A stretch of DNA of 64,000 bases from the NCBI GenBank assembly GCA_003221895.1, contig QHUJ01000119.1, positions 62,001 to 126,000 on the forward strand, given 5' to 3'. A model generated the notes under the pieces. It made no database searches. It saw nothing but the letters and a program-made list of their open reading frames with translations, and was not told the DNA's origin. This stretch comes from Gemmatimonadota bacterium. GTDB taxonomy: Bacteria > Gemmatimonadota > Gemmatimonadetes > Gemmatimonadales > GWC2-71-9. Below, in pieces: positions 43,615-52,578 of the stretch. The position numbers were made by a program, and so were the translations under genes. The first letter of the stretch is position 1. The number at the start of each line of letters is the position of its first letter.

Positions 43615-44952
43615 TTAGCGAACTCCGTTTTTCCCCAGCAGCTCGTAGAACTTCCGGAACACCTCGATCCCGTCCCACAGCTGCTTCAACTCAAGCTTTT
43701 CATTCGGCGCGTGCAGGCGATCGTCGGGCAAGCCAATCCCGGTGAGAATCACCGGCGCGCCTGCGGACGCGAGCGCCGGAACGACGGGAATCGAGCCGCC
43801 CGCGCGCGCCGGGACGGTGCCGCGCCCCAGCACCGATTTGAACGCCGCATCGAGCTTTTGGAACGACGCATCGGTGAGCGTGATCTGCGCCGGGTCCGCG
43901 CCGTGCAGAAAGCGCACTGTTGCAGTCACATACTTCGGGGCGAAGCGTTTGACCGCCGCAGTGAGCTGTCGCTCGACCGTCTTGAGCTTCTGACTGGGCA
44001 CCAGGCGCATGCTGACCTTCGCGGTCGCTTCCGCCGGAATCACGGTCTTCGCGCCTTCGCCGGTGAAGCCACCGAGAATGCCGTGGATCTCGAACGTGGG
44101 AAGCGCCCACAGGCGCTCGAGCACTGAGTACTTCTTGAGTCCAACCAGGCCCTTTCCCTGTACCCGCTTTTCGAGGAAGTCCTTCTCCTTGAAGGGCAGT
44201 TTTTTCCAAGCCGCGAGCTCTGCTTTGGACGGCCGTTTCACGGCACTGTAGAAGCCGGGGATGTTGATGTGGCCGTTCTCGCTCTTGAGCCGCGTCAACA
44301 GGCGGCACAGCTCCTCGTGCGCGTTGGGTGCGGCGCCGCCGTATTCACCCGAGTGCAGATCGGTCTTGGACGTGCGAACCGTGATTTCGCCATAGCAGAG
44401 CCCGCGCAACGTCGAATAGACCGCCGGCCAGCCGGGTGCGACGTACGACATATCCGCGACGAGCACCGCGTCGGCCGCGACGCGCTGCGGCTCGCGCTTC
44501 AGCAGATCGAACAGGACCTGCGAGCCGTGTTCCTCTTCGCCCTCGATGAGAAAGCGAAAGTTCACCGCCGGTTTGCCGGCCGCTTCGATCGCCTTCAGGA
44601 GGCAGAAGACTTGGCCCTTGTCGTCGGCCGCGCCGCGCGCGTAGAGACGACCGTCGCGCACCGTCGGCTCGAACGGCGGCGTGGTCCACTCGCCGAGCGG
44701 ATCGGGCGGTTGCACATCGTAATGGCCGTAAATCAGCAGGGTGGGCGCGCCCGGCACCTCCGGGCCTACGCCCCACACGACGGGGTGGGTTTCGCTGCCG
44801 AGGAATTCGACTTTGGGGCAACCGAGTGCACGTAATGCTGCCCCCAGCCAGTCGGCGGCGCGGCGACAATCCTGATTGTGGGCGGGAAGCGTCGAGACTG
44901 AGGGGATTCGGAGGAAATCGCTCAGCTCGCGTAACAAGAGATCTCGATCCAT
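43615..44952 (-). CDS. M20-family dipeptidase
   Basis: 445 residues from ATG 44952; the track start at 45231 lies in the divergent gene. Di-zinc site: H and D in LLIYGHYDVQPPD, the bridging aspartate in ARGAADDKGQ, the catalytic glutamates in LIEGEEEHGS, and late histidine in LHAPNEKLEL. TSKTDLHSGEYGGAAPNA is the family dimerisation-domain mark. It hydrolyses dipeptides in the cytoplasm (carnosinase/PepV-like group), which fits the peptide importers in this window. Confidence 0.93.
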   Translation of the reverse strand: MDRDLLLRELSDFLRIPSVSTLPAHNQDCRRAADWLGAALRALGCPKVEFLGSETHPVVWGVGPEVPGAPTLLIYGHYDVQPPDPLGEWTTPPFEPTVRDGRLYARGAADDKGQVFCLLKAIEAAGKPAVNFRFLIEGEEEHGSQVLFDLLKREPQRVAADAVLVADMSYVAPGWPAVYSTLRGLCYGEITVRTSKTDLHSGEYGGAAPNAHEELCRLLTRLKSENGHINIPGFYSAVKRPSKAELAAWKKLPFKEKDFLEKRVQGKGLVGLKKYSVLERLWALPTFEIHGILGGFTGEGAKTVIPAEATAKVSMRLVPSQKLKTVERQLTAAVKRFAPKYVTATVRFLHGADPAQITLTDASFQKLDAAFKSVLGRGTVPARAGGSIPVVPALASAGAPVILTGIGLPDDRLHAPNEKLELKQLWDGIEVFRKFYELLGKNGVR

Positions 44953-45022
44953 CGCGGCAGAAATGTAGACACCCGAGTGACCGCTAGCCAGCGACAGGAC
45001 CCCGGGTACATTTGAGCCACCA

Positions 45023-46150
45023 ATGCGCACAACCGCGTCATACGATCTCTTTCCAGACGCCCGCACCGAGCGGGCGCTGGCCCGCGCGCGGTGGCTGGCA
45101 CGCGAAGGAAGGCTGAAGGACGCGCAGACAGCGTATGACGAGCTGCTCACGACGACACCGGAGGTGAAGGCGTGCTGGGCCGAGTATTTCGAACTGCTGC
45201 GCGCCGACGGGCTGAAAGACGAGGCGCTCAATCTCGCCGATCGAGCCCGCGCGGTGTTCGGTGATACGGGCTTCTCCTATACGCTGCGCGGCGCGGCGCT
45301 CACCGAGCTGGGCCGGTATCCCGAAGCGCTGGCCGAACTTGAGCGCGCGGTCGAGGCCGACCCCGACCTCGGGCTCGTGTGGCACGAGCTCGGCTACGCT
45401 GCCTACAAGATCGGCGACCGCAACCGCGCGCTGCTCGCGCTGGACCGGGCGTTTGCGCTCGAACCCCACACCGACACGCTGAGGTTGCGCGGTCAGGTGT
45501 TGCGCGATGCGGGCCGCTACCAAGCCGCCGAAGTCGCTTTCGAAGGTGCGGCGCAGGCGGCCGAGCACCCCGAGCAGAAACACGACGCCGAACGGGAAAT
45601 CAGTGCGACACGCCGGTACGCATCCTATGCGCCGCGACGGCCGGAAGACCTCAGTCCGGCGGAGCGCTGGTTCGCCGACACCGGCGCGGTCGTGTTGGCC
45701 ACCACACCGGGACCCGTCGCCCCCAGCGACGAAACGCTGGTCGCGACATTTGCGGAAGTCGCCGCCAATGCCGGCTGGCATTTCGGCCAGGTCATCCTGC
45801 TCGGCCAGGAATTCCGGGCGAGCAACGATCTGGCCGACCGGATGGGCGCTCCCCTGGTCACGCCCGCGGCGTTCGATCCCGCGGTGTGTCCCCTCATCGT
45901 CGCGCAGCGGCCGCTGGTGACCGACAGGACCTGGACAGGAATCGTGCGGCGCCTGGCTGACCAGTCGATCGGATTGGTGCTGACGATGGAGCATCCCGCC
46001 GAGGAGTGGACCGGCGCGACCGTTGACGTGGTGGGCGTGCTGACGGACGCCGGCAAGCGTCGCGAGCGCGCGCCGAATCCCGCGCAGGCCCTCAGTGAGG
46101 CTCAAAATCCAGGATCGCGGGTGGCGGCACGTCGGTTACGCCCCCTATGA
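45023..46150 (+). CDS. TPR-repeat protein
   Basis: 375 residues. The N-terminal ~190 are tetratricopeptide helices (ALARARWLAREGRLKDAQTAYDELL, GAALTELGRYPEALAELERAVEADPDLGLVWHELGYAAYKIGDRNRALLALDRAFALEP, GQVLRDAGRYQAAEVAFEGAA). The rest (RWFADTGAVVLATTPG..., FGQVILLGQEFRASNDLADRMGAPLVTPAAFDPAVCPLIVAQRPL) is alpha/beta and unrecognised. A TACATTTG word just upstream of the ATG resembles the Bacteroidota -7 element. No signal peptide. Confidence 0.85.
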   Translation: MRTTASYDLFPDARTERALARARWLAREGRLKDAQTAYDELLTTTPEVKACWAEYFELLRADGLKDEALNLADRARAVFGDTGFSYTLRGAALTELGRYPEALAELERAVEADPDLGLVWHELGYAAYKIGDRNRALLALDRAFALEPHTDTLRLRGQVLRDAGRYQAAEVAFEGAAQAAEHPEQKHDAEREISATRRYASYAPRRPEDLSPAERWFADTGAVVLATTPGPVAPSDETLVATFAEVAANAGWHFGQVILLGQEFRASNDLADRMGAPLVTPAAFDPAVCPLIVAQRPLVTDRTWTGIVRRLADQSIGLVLTMEHPAEEWTGATVDVVGVLTDAGKRRERAPNPAQALSEAQNPGSRVAARRLRPL

Positions 46151-46155
46151 TGGTT

Positions 46156-46173
46156 CACACCCTGAAGGGTGTG
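46156..46173. repeat. Short palindromic hairpin with CCCTGAAGGG core
   Basis: CACACCC-TGAA-GGGTGTG is a perfect 7-bp stem with a 4-base loop in the gap before glutamate dehydrogenase. The same CCCTGAAGGG core occurs in a CCCCTGAAGGGG palindrome at the end of lipB (42922-42933), so it may be a dispersed repeat as well as a hairpin. Confidence 0.6.
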
Positions 46174-46202
46174 CGGTAGCCTGTCCATCCGTCGACCCGT
46201 GT

Positions 46203-47501
46203 ATGACACCGACTGAACAACCGGCCCCCCCGCCCCCGCCCCAGCCCCGTCCCACTCGGGCGCCCATGTCCGGGCGAGCCATCGTCCAGAGCCAATTCGA
46301 CCGGGCCGCCGACCTCATCAATCTCGAAGCGTACATGCGGAAGATCCTCATGTCCCCCTTCCGCGAAGTGCAGGTCGAGGTTCCGGTCCGCATGGATGAC
46401 GGCCGGATCGAGGTGTTCACCGGCTATCGCATCCAGCACAACGGCGCGCGCGGCCCCTGCAAAGGGGGCATCCGCTACCATCCCGAGGCCGATCACGACG
46501 AGGTGCTCGGTCTCGCGGCCATCATGACGTGGAAGACGGCGCTGATGGACATTCCCTTCGGCGGCGCCAAAGGTGGCGTAACCGTCGACCCGAAGAAGCT
46601 CTCCAAGCTCGAGCTGGAGCGTCTCACACGCCGCTTCACGCAGCGGGTGGCGATCGTGCTGGGCCCCTATCGCGACATTCCGGCTCCCGACGTCAACACC
46701 AATGCCCAGGTGATGGCCTGGATCCTCGACGAGTACTCGAACCGCCAGGGGTATAGCCCCGCCGTCGTCACCGGCAAGCCTATAGCGCTGGGCGGATCGC
46801 TCGGCCGCGAGGAAGCGACGGGGCGGGGCGTGATGTACGTGATGCAGGAGTACGCGCGTGACTTCGGCATCACGGTGAAAGGTGGGCGGGTGGTGATCCA
46901 GGGGTTCGGAAACGTCGGCAGTCATCTTGCGCGTCTCCTCGACAGCGAAGCCGGCGCAAAAGTCGTCGCGGTCAGCGCCGTGGAGGGCGGCGTGTACAAC
47001 GACAAGGGGCTCGACATTCCCGGGCTACTCGCGCACGTCGCACAGGGGAAACCCGTGCCCGAATGGACTGGCGGCAAGCGAATCACCAACGACGAGCTGT
47101 GGACGGTTCCCTGCGACTGGCTCGTACCTGCCGCACTTGGTGGGGTGATTACCAAGGAAGCCAACGCCACCACAATCGACTGCAAGGTCGTGGTCGAAGG
47201 CGCCAACGAACCTACCACGCCCACGGCCGATCGGATTCTGGAGGAGCGCGGCATTGCGGTGATCCCCGATTTCCTGGCCAATGCCGGCGGCGTGACGGTC
47301 AGCTATTACGAGTGGGCCCAGAACCTCCAGCAGTACCGCTGGACGCATGAGCAGGTTAATCGCGAGCTCAAAGCGACGCTCACGAAGGCGTATGCGTCGG
47401 TGCGGGATTTGGCGCAGGAAAAGAAGGTGACCTTCAGGACAGCCGCGTATGGAATCGCGTTACAGCGAGTGGCTGACGCGGAACGACTAAGAGGAAACTA
47501 G
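46203..47501 (+). CDS. Glutamate dehydrogenase
   Basis: 432 residues from ATG 46203; the track start at 46095 lies in the TPR gene. After a proline-rich start (TEQPAPPPPPQPRPTRAP) come PCKGGIRYHP with the substrate lysine, MTWKTALMDIPFGGAKGGVTVDP with the catalytic lysine, PAPDVNTNAQVMAWILDEYS, and the NAD(P) site VVIQGFGNVGSHLARLL. Late marks are VEGANEPTTPTAD and LANAGGVTVSYYEWAQNLQ. It interconverts glutamate and 2-oxoglutarate plus ammonia. Its stop shares a CTAG palindrome with the convergent aminopeptidase stop. Confidence 0.95.
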   Translation: MTPTEQPAPPPPPQPRPTRAPMSGRAIVQSQFDRAADLINLEAYMRKILMSPFREVQVEVPVRMDDGRIEVFTGYRIQHNGARGPCKGGIRYHPEADHDEVLGLAAIMTWKTALMDIPFGGAKGGVTVDPKKLSKLELERLTRRFTQRVAIVLGPYRDIPAPDVNTNAQVMAWILDEYSNRQGYSPAVVTGKPIALGGSLGREEATGRGVMYVMQEYARDFGITVKGGRVVIQGFGNVGSHLARLLDSEAGAKVVAVSAVEGGVYNDKGLDIPGLLAHVAQGKPVPEWTGGKRITNDELWTVPCDWLVPAALGGVITKEANATTIDCKVVVEGANEPTTPTADRILEERGIAVIPDFLANAGGVTVSYYEWAQNLQQYRWTHEQVNRELKATLTKAYASVRDLAQEKKVTFRTAAYGIALQRVADAERLRGN

Positions 47502-48616
47502 TCTTCGTTCATCCCTGGACGTGAGTACAGGGCCCTGTACGGGTCGCGGTCCGGCTGGGTGAACACTCGTATTTGAATCGCCCGCACCGTCTCAGCGATG
47601 TCCGCGTTGTTCTGCAGGTAGATCTCGTCGAAGAGGTTGAGATCCATCCGATACAGCCGCTCGGCGATGATCACCGCGTTATTCAGCGGCGCCTGCGCGA
47701 ACCAGCGCCAGTCGTAGGTCTCCAGCGACTGCCCCACGGGGCCACGAAACTGCTCCCGGGCCCACCCGAACAGCGTCTCTCGCACCTGCTCCAGGCGCGC
47801 GCTGGTGAGCGGCTCCGCGTAGGCGGAATCGAGCCGGCGGGCGAGCTCCGCGTAGAACACGTCCAGCGTCCGCTCGTCACGCCAGCGCGCCGCCGCTCGA
47901 TGCGCGTCGATCGTGTCGCGGCGCGAGCGAAAGAAGGCCTCGGCCCCGCGATAGCCGACAAAGCTCGCAAAGCTTTCGTTGAATGGCGTCTGGCTCTTCA
48001 CGTACAGCGTGTTGTGCGCCAGCTCGTGAATCACCGTCGCGACGAGCTCCATCGTGTCCCGGCTCATCGCGGTCGAAAACAACGGATCGCTGAGATACCC
48101 GAGCGTGGAGAACGCGCCCGAGGGGCGCAGGAAGACGTCGAGACCCTGCTGCTCGAGGTGCTGCGATTCGCTGCGCGCGCGGGACGCCTTGAAGAACCCC
48201 TTGTAGGGGACGATGCCGACGATCGGATACGTCCACGTGACTTCCCGCAGCTTGTCACGCCGGCTCGCGGAGAGCACCAGCAGCAGCGTATCGCGGCCCA
48301 CATCGACGTAGGTGGTATATGTCTTGCCGACCGCGAGTCCCAGGGAGTCGGCGGCAAAGGCGCGCGCCGCGAGCACCAGGGCGAACCGCTGGCGCAGCGC
48401 CGCCGGCGTCGTCGCGTCAGTGATGAGCTTGTCGATCGAACGCCGCCTGAGCAGCAGGCGGGCTTCTTCGATCCCCGCGCGAGCGATGTAACGCGCGTCC
48501 GCGCTGATGAGCAGCACGAAGACGATGCCGGCTGCCACCGCGCCGAGCGCGATGGCGAGGATCCGCTTCAGGAGGCGTCCCCACCGGGGGCGAGCCCGTT
48601 CGACTAGGGTGTCCAC
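47498..48616 (-). CDS. Membrane-anchored HEXXH aminopeptidase (PF10023 type)
   Basis: 372 residues from a GTG that overlaps the PorV-like gene by 13 bases. One N-terminal membrane span (LLKRILAIALGAVAAGIVFVLLISA) is followed by the peptidase with VATVIHELAHNTLYVKSQTPFNESFASFVGYRGAEAFF, giving the HEXXH zinc pair and a downstream glutamate ligand. This matches the predicted aminopeptidase family PF10023. It likely acts in the periplasm. It follows the metallopeptidase lipoprotein and the PorV-like gene on the same strand. Confidence 0.85.
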   Translation of the reverse strand: MDTLVERARPRWGRLLKRILAIALGAVAAGIVFVLLISADARYIARAGIEEARLLLRRRSIDKLITDATTPAALRQRFALVLAARAFAADSLGLAVGKTYTTYVDVGRDTLLLVLSASRRDKLREVTWTYPIVGIVPYKGFFKASRARSESQHLEQQGLDVFLRPSGAFSTLGYLSDPLFSTAMSRDTMELVATVIHELAHNTLYVKSQTPFNESFASFVGYRGAEAFFRSRRDTIDAHRAAARWRDERTLDVFYAELARRLDSAYAEPLTSARLEQVRETLFGWAREQFRGPVGQSLETYDWRWFAQAPLNNAVIIAERLYRMDLNLFDEIYLQNNADIAETVRAIQIRVFTQPDRDPYRALYSRPGMNED

Positions 48617-49554
48617 CGCAATCCCACGCGATGCGTGCCGCCACCCAGCACGTCATACGACCGGTACGCATAGTCCATCGCGAGGCCGCCCAGCACCACA
48701 CCCCCCCCGAACGTCCAATTCGACGCGTCTGTGATCGTGGGACGCGTGGCATAGCCGATTCGGCCGACCAACCCCACGCCGTTCGTCACGACGCCGGCTT
48801 CGACACCCTGGATGAGGACCGCGCTCTTGTCCCTCTCCCATAAGCCTTCGAGTGTCGTGAGCAGTCGATATGTGCCCTGGGGATCGGTGTAGTTGAGCGT
48901 CAAACCGGCGCGGGTACGGCGCGGCAGCAGCGCGCCACTCCCCAGATCGCCGCCCAAATTCTGCACGCTGACACCAAGGGCCATGATATCGAAGACGGCG
49001 ATCGCCATGCCGATGTCTCCCGCCCACGCGTCGCGCGATTCCGCGCCGATCTGCTGCCGATCGTACTTTACGGTGGCGCCGAGGGCGGCAAAGCCGCGCC
49101 GATACACGAGCGACGACGCCGCGAGCCCCTCGTAGGGGTGGAACGAAGCACCCGTCGCCATGCCGCGGCGACCGCCCGTCGACGGGTCGGGGACGATCTC
49201 GGGTTCGGTGCCGTAATCGAGCGCCTGGGCACCGAACCCCAACGTGAACCGCGTGACGCGCAGTGCCATCGCCGCCGATGAGATCGCCGTGCCCTCGAGA
49301 TACGGCTCGTACGAGCCCTCGAGGCCGAGGTGGCGAATCGTGGCGATCCCCGCCGGGTTGGCGAACAGCGAAGCGGGGTCGCCCACGAGCGCGGCTCCCG
49401 CACCGCCCAACGCCGCGGCGCGCGTCGAGCCTGGGAGAGCGGTCAGGATGGAGCCTTCGGATTGGGCGGTGAGGCGGTTCAGCGGTTGGGCGCTTAGCAA
49501 CGCAACCGCGACGCCAATCGCGCTTCCGCAAAACCGACCAACCGCCGGGGTCAT
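48604..49554 (-). CDS. PorV/PorQ-like outer-membrane barrel protein
   Basis: 316 residues. A signal peptide (GVAVALLSAQPLNRLTAQ) precedes the typical opening AAALGGAGAALVGDPASLFANPAGIATI of the PorV/FadL-related barrel family. Alternating strands (RVTRFTLGFGAQALDYG, GLTLNYTDPQGTYRLLTTLEG, MDYAYRSYDVLGGGTHRVGLRWTP) run to a C-terminal aromatic. Members act as porins or as shuttles of type 9 secretion, but no other T9SS gene is here. ATGA overlap with the metallopeptidase lipoprotein gene before it. Confidence 0.8.
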   Translation of the reverse strand: MTPAVGRFCGSAIGVAVALLSAQPLNRLTAQSEGSILTALPGSTRAAALGGAGAALVGDPASLFANPAGIATIRHLGLEGSYEPYLEGTAISSAAMALRVTRFTLGFGAQALDYGTEPEIVPDPSTGGRRGMATGASFHPYEGLAASSLVYRRGFAALGATVKYDRQQIGAESRDAWAGDIGMAIAVFDIMALGVSVQNLGGDLGSGALLPRRTRAGLTLNYTDPQGTYRLLTTLEGLWERDKSAVLIQGVEAGVVTNGVGLVGRIGYATRPTITDASNWTFGGGVVLGGLAMDYAYRSYDVLGGGTHRVGLRWTP

Positions 49555-51239
49555 TGCAGCCGGATCACATTCACCCGCGGGACGTATGCCGGATTGATCA
49601 GCGCACCGGACGGCGTCGTGAGGTGCACTGTGAAACCCGGGTCACCAGCGGCTTGCGTGGCTCGCAGATACACCCCCGAGCCCGCGCGCAACGTGCTGCT
49701 GAGATCCACGTCGCGACCGACGCTCACGGTCGGGATCAGCGGGAAGGCATGCGGAAAGAGCGTGGGCCGCTGCGAGCTCAGCGAGGAGAATACGGAGTGC
49801 AGCGCCCAGGAATCGTAGCGCAGCTCCGGCGGCCCGCTGCCGTCGTCGGTCATCCAATTCGTCAACGCCCAGCGACTCACGACCTGGGCGAAGGGAGCAC
49901 CGGTGACCGCAGCGATGTTCTGCGCGCCGGTACTACTGGTCTGCACGAGCGAGCGCGAAAACGTATTCCACTGCGCCGTCGTAGCACCCGCCGCGTAACG
50001 GTCCACGACGTACCGCACGAAGAGCCACGCCGCACCGCGCTCCCCCAGCGTCCCAATTCCGGCCGTGGGCAGGAGGAAGTGACTCTGTGTGGAGTCGAGA
50101 TACTTGTAGGCGTTCAGCAGATCCCCCGCATAGAAACGGCAGTTCGCCGTACCGATGGTGCAGTCGGTCAGCCTGGCCGCGGGGTTGGTCTCGTAGCTGC
50201 GCCCGCCCAACTCCTCGGCGTAGTGCGAGAACCCTTCGTTCAGCCAGAGCACCTCGCCCGAGCCGCCCCGGACCAGCACGTGCTGGTTGAAGCTGATCAT
50301 GTGCTGGAACTCGTGCACGAACGTCACCGGCAGGAAGGCCTGAATCTCGGCTACGGTGTGACTGCAGCTCAGCGTTCCCTGAGGATCCGCGACGACGGAG
50401 TAGAACACTTCTCCCTTGTTGGAGCGCGAATCGTTCCGGAACGCGGGATCCAGGTCGGCACCGAAAAAGAATCCGGCGACGAAGCCGGTTTTGTCACACT
50501 CGCTCGCGGTGACGAGCTTGTTCACGACGTTGGTCATGAGCACCAGCACGACCGTGTTGCTGTCGATGTCCGATTCACGGCCGAACGCTGCCGTATCGAC
50601 CGCGTAGAGCCGCTGGTCGAAGACCTTAGCGATGCTGTCGAGCGCGGTCGAATCGGGACCGCCGGCAGGCGCCAGGGTATCGACGTAGATCGCGACTTTG
50701 GACTTGAGCGCGCGAACGCGCGCGCCGACCTTGTCAAAGCGGGAGCAGTCGAGCTTGGCGCACGCCATGAATGTGCGGAGGCTGTTGAGCGCGGGCGGGC
50801 CCGCCGTGATGACGGCCGGCGAAGGAGCAATCACCGGCGAACGGGGGGGGGGTTCCGGAGCGAACCCCCACGACCGGCGCTCATCGCCAATGCGCAGAAA
50901 CGTGTGGAAACGCTCTGCGCTGCCTTCCTCGGCCCCGGTCATCGCCACAGGTGGCGCAGGAGCCGGTGGCCGAATCGTGTCGCCGCCGAGCACGAAGCTC
51001 GTCATCTGGCCCGGAGTGCCGGTGGCGAGCTGCGGGACCACCAGGTATTCGACGATCGAGCTGGTGGCGGGAAACTCGACGCACCCGGAATCGACGCCGG
51101 CGTCGAGCGACACGTATTGGGTTACCGCGAGATTCACCGGTATGCCGCCCGTGCATGGGCGGATGCCCGGCTCGGTGCCGCTGCTACACGCGACTAACCA
51201 GATTGTCCCCGTCAACCACCAGAGCGGTCTCTGCAACAT
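49551..51239 (-). CDS. Secreted zinc metallopeptidase lipoprotein (HEXXH)
   Basis: 562 residues from ATG 51239 (track start 51317 lies in the antiporter gene). The signal RPLWWLTGTIWLVAC ends in a lipobox. The catalytic centre is FVHEFQHMISFNQHVL followed by LNEGFSHYAEELGG, i.e. HEXXH with a glutamate ligand about 25 residues later, as in gluzincins related to M30 hyicolysin. Cysteine pairs (ACAKLDCSRF, DCTIGTANCRFYAG) suggest disulfides, and the C-terminus is beta-rich. A G/C-rich stretch codes PEPPPRSP. It overlaps the antiporter gene by 56 bases. Confidence 0.82.
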   Translation of the reverse strand: MLQRPLWWLTGTIWLVACSSGTEPGIRPCTGGIPVNLAVTQYVSLDAGVDSGCVEFPATSSIVEYLVVPQLATGTPGQMTSFVLGGDTIRPPAPAPPVAMTGAEEGSAERFHTFLRIGDERRSWGFAPEPPPRSPVIAPSPAVITAGPPALNSLRTFMACAKLDCSRFDKVGARVRALKSKVAIYVDTLAPAGGPDSTALDSIAKVFDQRLYAVDTAAFGRESDIDSNTVVLVLMTNVVNKLVTASECDKTGFVAGFFFGADLDPAFRNDSRSNKGEVFYSVVADPQGTLSCSHTVAEIQAFLPVTFVHEFQHMISFNQHVLVRGGSGEVLWLNEGFSHYAEELGGRSYETNPAARLTDCTIGTANCRFYAGDLLNAYKYLDSTQSHFLLPTAGIGTLGERGAAWLFVRYVVDRYAAGATTAQWNTFSRSLVQTSSTGAQNIAAVTGAPFAQVVSRWALTNWMTDDGSGPPELRYDSWALHSVFSSLSSQRPTLFPHAFPLIPTVSVGRDVDLSSTLRAGSGVYLRATQAAGDPGFTVHLTTPSGALINPAYVPRVNVIRLQ

Positions 51240-52542
51240 CCCGTTCCCCCCGTCGTTCTGTGACTTCACCAGTGCGCCGCAAAGCCCCTTGGAAGCAGAT
51301 CGGACCGGCCACTTCATGGAATCCGATCATTGCCACGAGCAGCGCTTCCAACGAGACATTCCACTCCGGAAACGCACTGCGTAGCACGGCGGCGAGCGTG
51401 ATGGCCATTCCGCCCTGGGAAACCAGGCCCAGCCAGCCGTATTTGCCCATCTCGGCGCTAACCGCCGGGTGTCGGCCGGCCAGCTGGAGCCCCCAGCGCA
51501 ACCCGTTGATCCGCAAGGCCACGAACAGTATGGCCCAAGGGAAGAGCCCCAGCTCATCGAGTGGATCAAAGCTCAGGCTGGCCCCTGCGAGCGCAAAAAA
51601 TACGACATAGATCGGAACCGCGCACCGTTCAAGCTCCACGTCGAGACGCTCGCTCTCGACCGGGGCCGTGTTGCGCAACGTGAAGCCCGCGGCGAGCCCC
51701 AGCAGGACAGCCTCGAGCCCGGTCAGCCGCACGACCTGAGCAATAATGAAAGCGAAGGCGACTAACGCCCACACCACCCGAATCGCACGGAGGTACTGCG
51801 CCATAACGAGGCCCAGCGCGGCGCCCACGCCCAGCGACCCTACGATCATCAGCAGCGCGCGCACGGCGCTGCCGGGGATCACCGCGCCGCTGCTCGCCAG
51901 CGGTCGCGCGATGGCTAACACAACAACCAGGCATACCGCCGCGGCGACCGTTTGCAGGATCGTGACATTCACCATGCTGCGCGACAGCGCGCCGCGGGCA
52001 CCGACGTCTCGGATCAGGGCCCACGTCACCGTGGGAGATGCGACTGCCGCAAACGTGCCGAGCACGAGCGCAACGGTGAGCGCGTCCCGAAATGGTTGAT
52101 GCGCGGTGAGGGGGAACCACGGACTGACCGTGAGCGTGACGAGCGTGACCACCACGAACGGCGCGCCCATCGCGCCGCCGATCACGCGCGACAGCACGAG
52201 GCGCTCCTGACCCCGAAAGGCATCGAGGCTGAGTTTGGAACCGGCAGCCAGCGCAATGAGGGCCAGGGCGCCGGTCGAGATGACGCTCAATACCTCCAGC
52301 TCATCGAGCCGGATCAGCCCGAGCCACGCCGGCCCCGCGATGAAGCCGACGAGGACGTAGCCGACGATGCGCGGCAATCGGATGCGCTGCGCGACCGCAC
52401 CGCCGATGTACGCCGCGATCAAGACGAGGCCGAGCGACAATGTCGCGCGCGCCTCGACCGGAACTTGTGCGCCGGTCGAGCGGGCGATTCGCTCTAACAT
52501 CGCGGTGATGATGAAGGTGACCGCAAGCAACAGCCATTGCAT
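51184..52542 (-). CDS. Cation:proton antiporter, CPA2 type
   Basis: 452 residues, about 12 membrane helices. The start is ATG 52542 (MQWLLLAVTFIITAMLER); the track start at 52854 overlaps dnaE. Na+/H+ exchanger features: IAAYIGGAVAQRIRLPRIVGYVLVGFIAGPAWLGLI, VLGTFAAVASPTVTWAL and LVSQGGMAITLAAVL. No cytoplasmic TrkA domain is attached. The substrate could be Na+, K+ or another cation. Divergent from dnaE with 36 bases between the starts. Confidence 0.88.
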   Translation of the reverse strand: MQWLLLAVTFIITAMLERIARSTGAQVPVEARATLSLGLVLIAAYIGGAVAQRIRLPRIVGYVLVGFIAGPAWLGLIRLDELEVLSVISTGALALIALAAGSKLSLDAFRGQERLVLSRVIGGAMGAPFVVVTLVTLTVSPWFPLTAHQPFRDALTVALVLGTFAAVASPTVTWALIRDVGARGALSRSMVNVTILQTVAAAVCLVVVLAIARPLASSGAVIPGSAVRALLMIVGSLGVGAALGLVMAQYLRAIRVVWALVAFAFIIAQVVRLTGLEAVLLGLAAGFTLRNTAPVESERLDVELERCAVPIYVVFFALAGASLSFDPLDELGLFPWAILFVALRINGLRWGLQLAGRHPAVSAEMGKYGWLGLVSQGGMAITLAAVLRSAFPEWNVSLEALLVAMIGFHEVAGPICFQGALRRTGEVTERRGERDVAETALVVDGDNLVSRV

Positions 52543-52578
52543 GACCGCGCAAAATACGGCAGATTCCGCCGGGTAACC

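Noticed and set aside
48604-49554. A type 9 secretion locus around the PorV-like protein
   Set aside because: No other T9SS component (PorK, L, M, N, SprA) and no C-terminal T9SS sorting domain were seen in the window.
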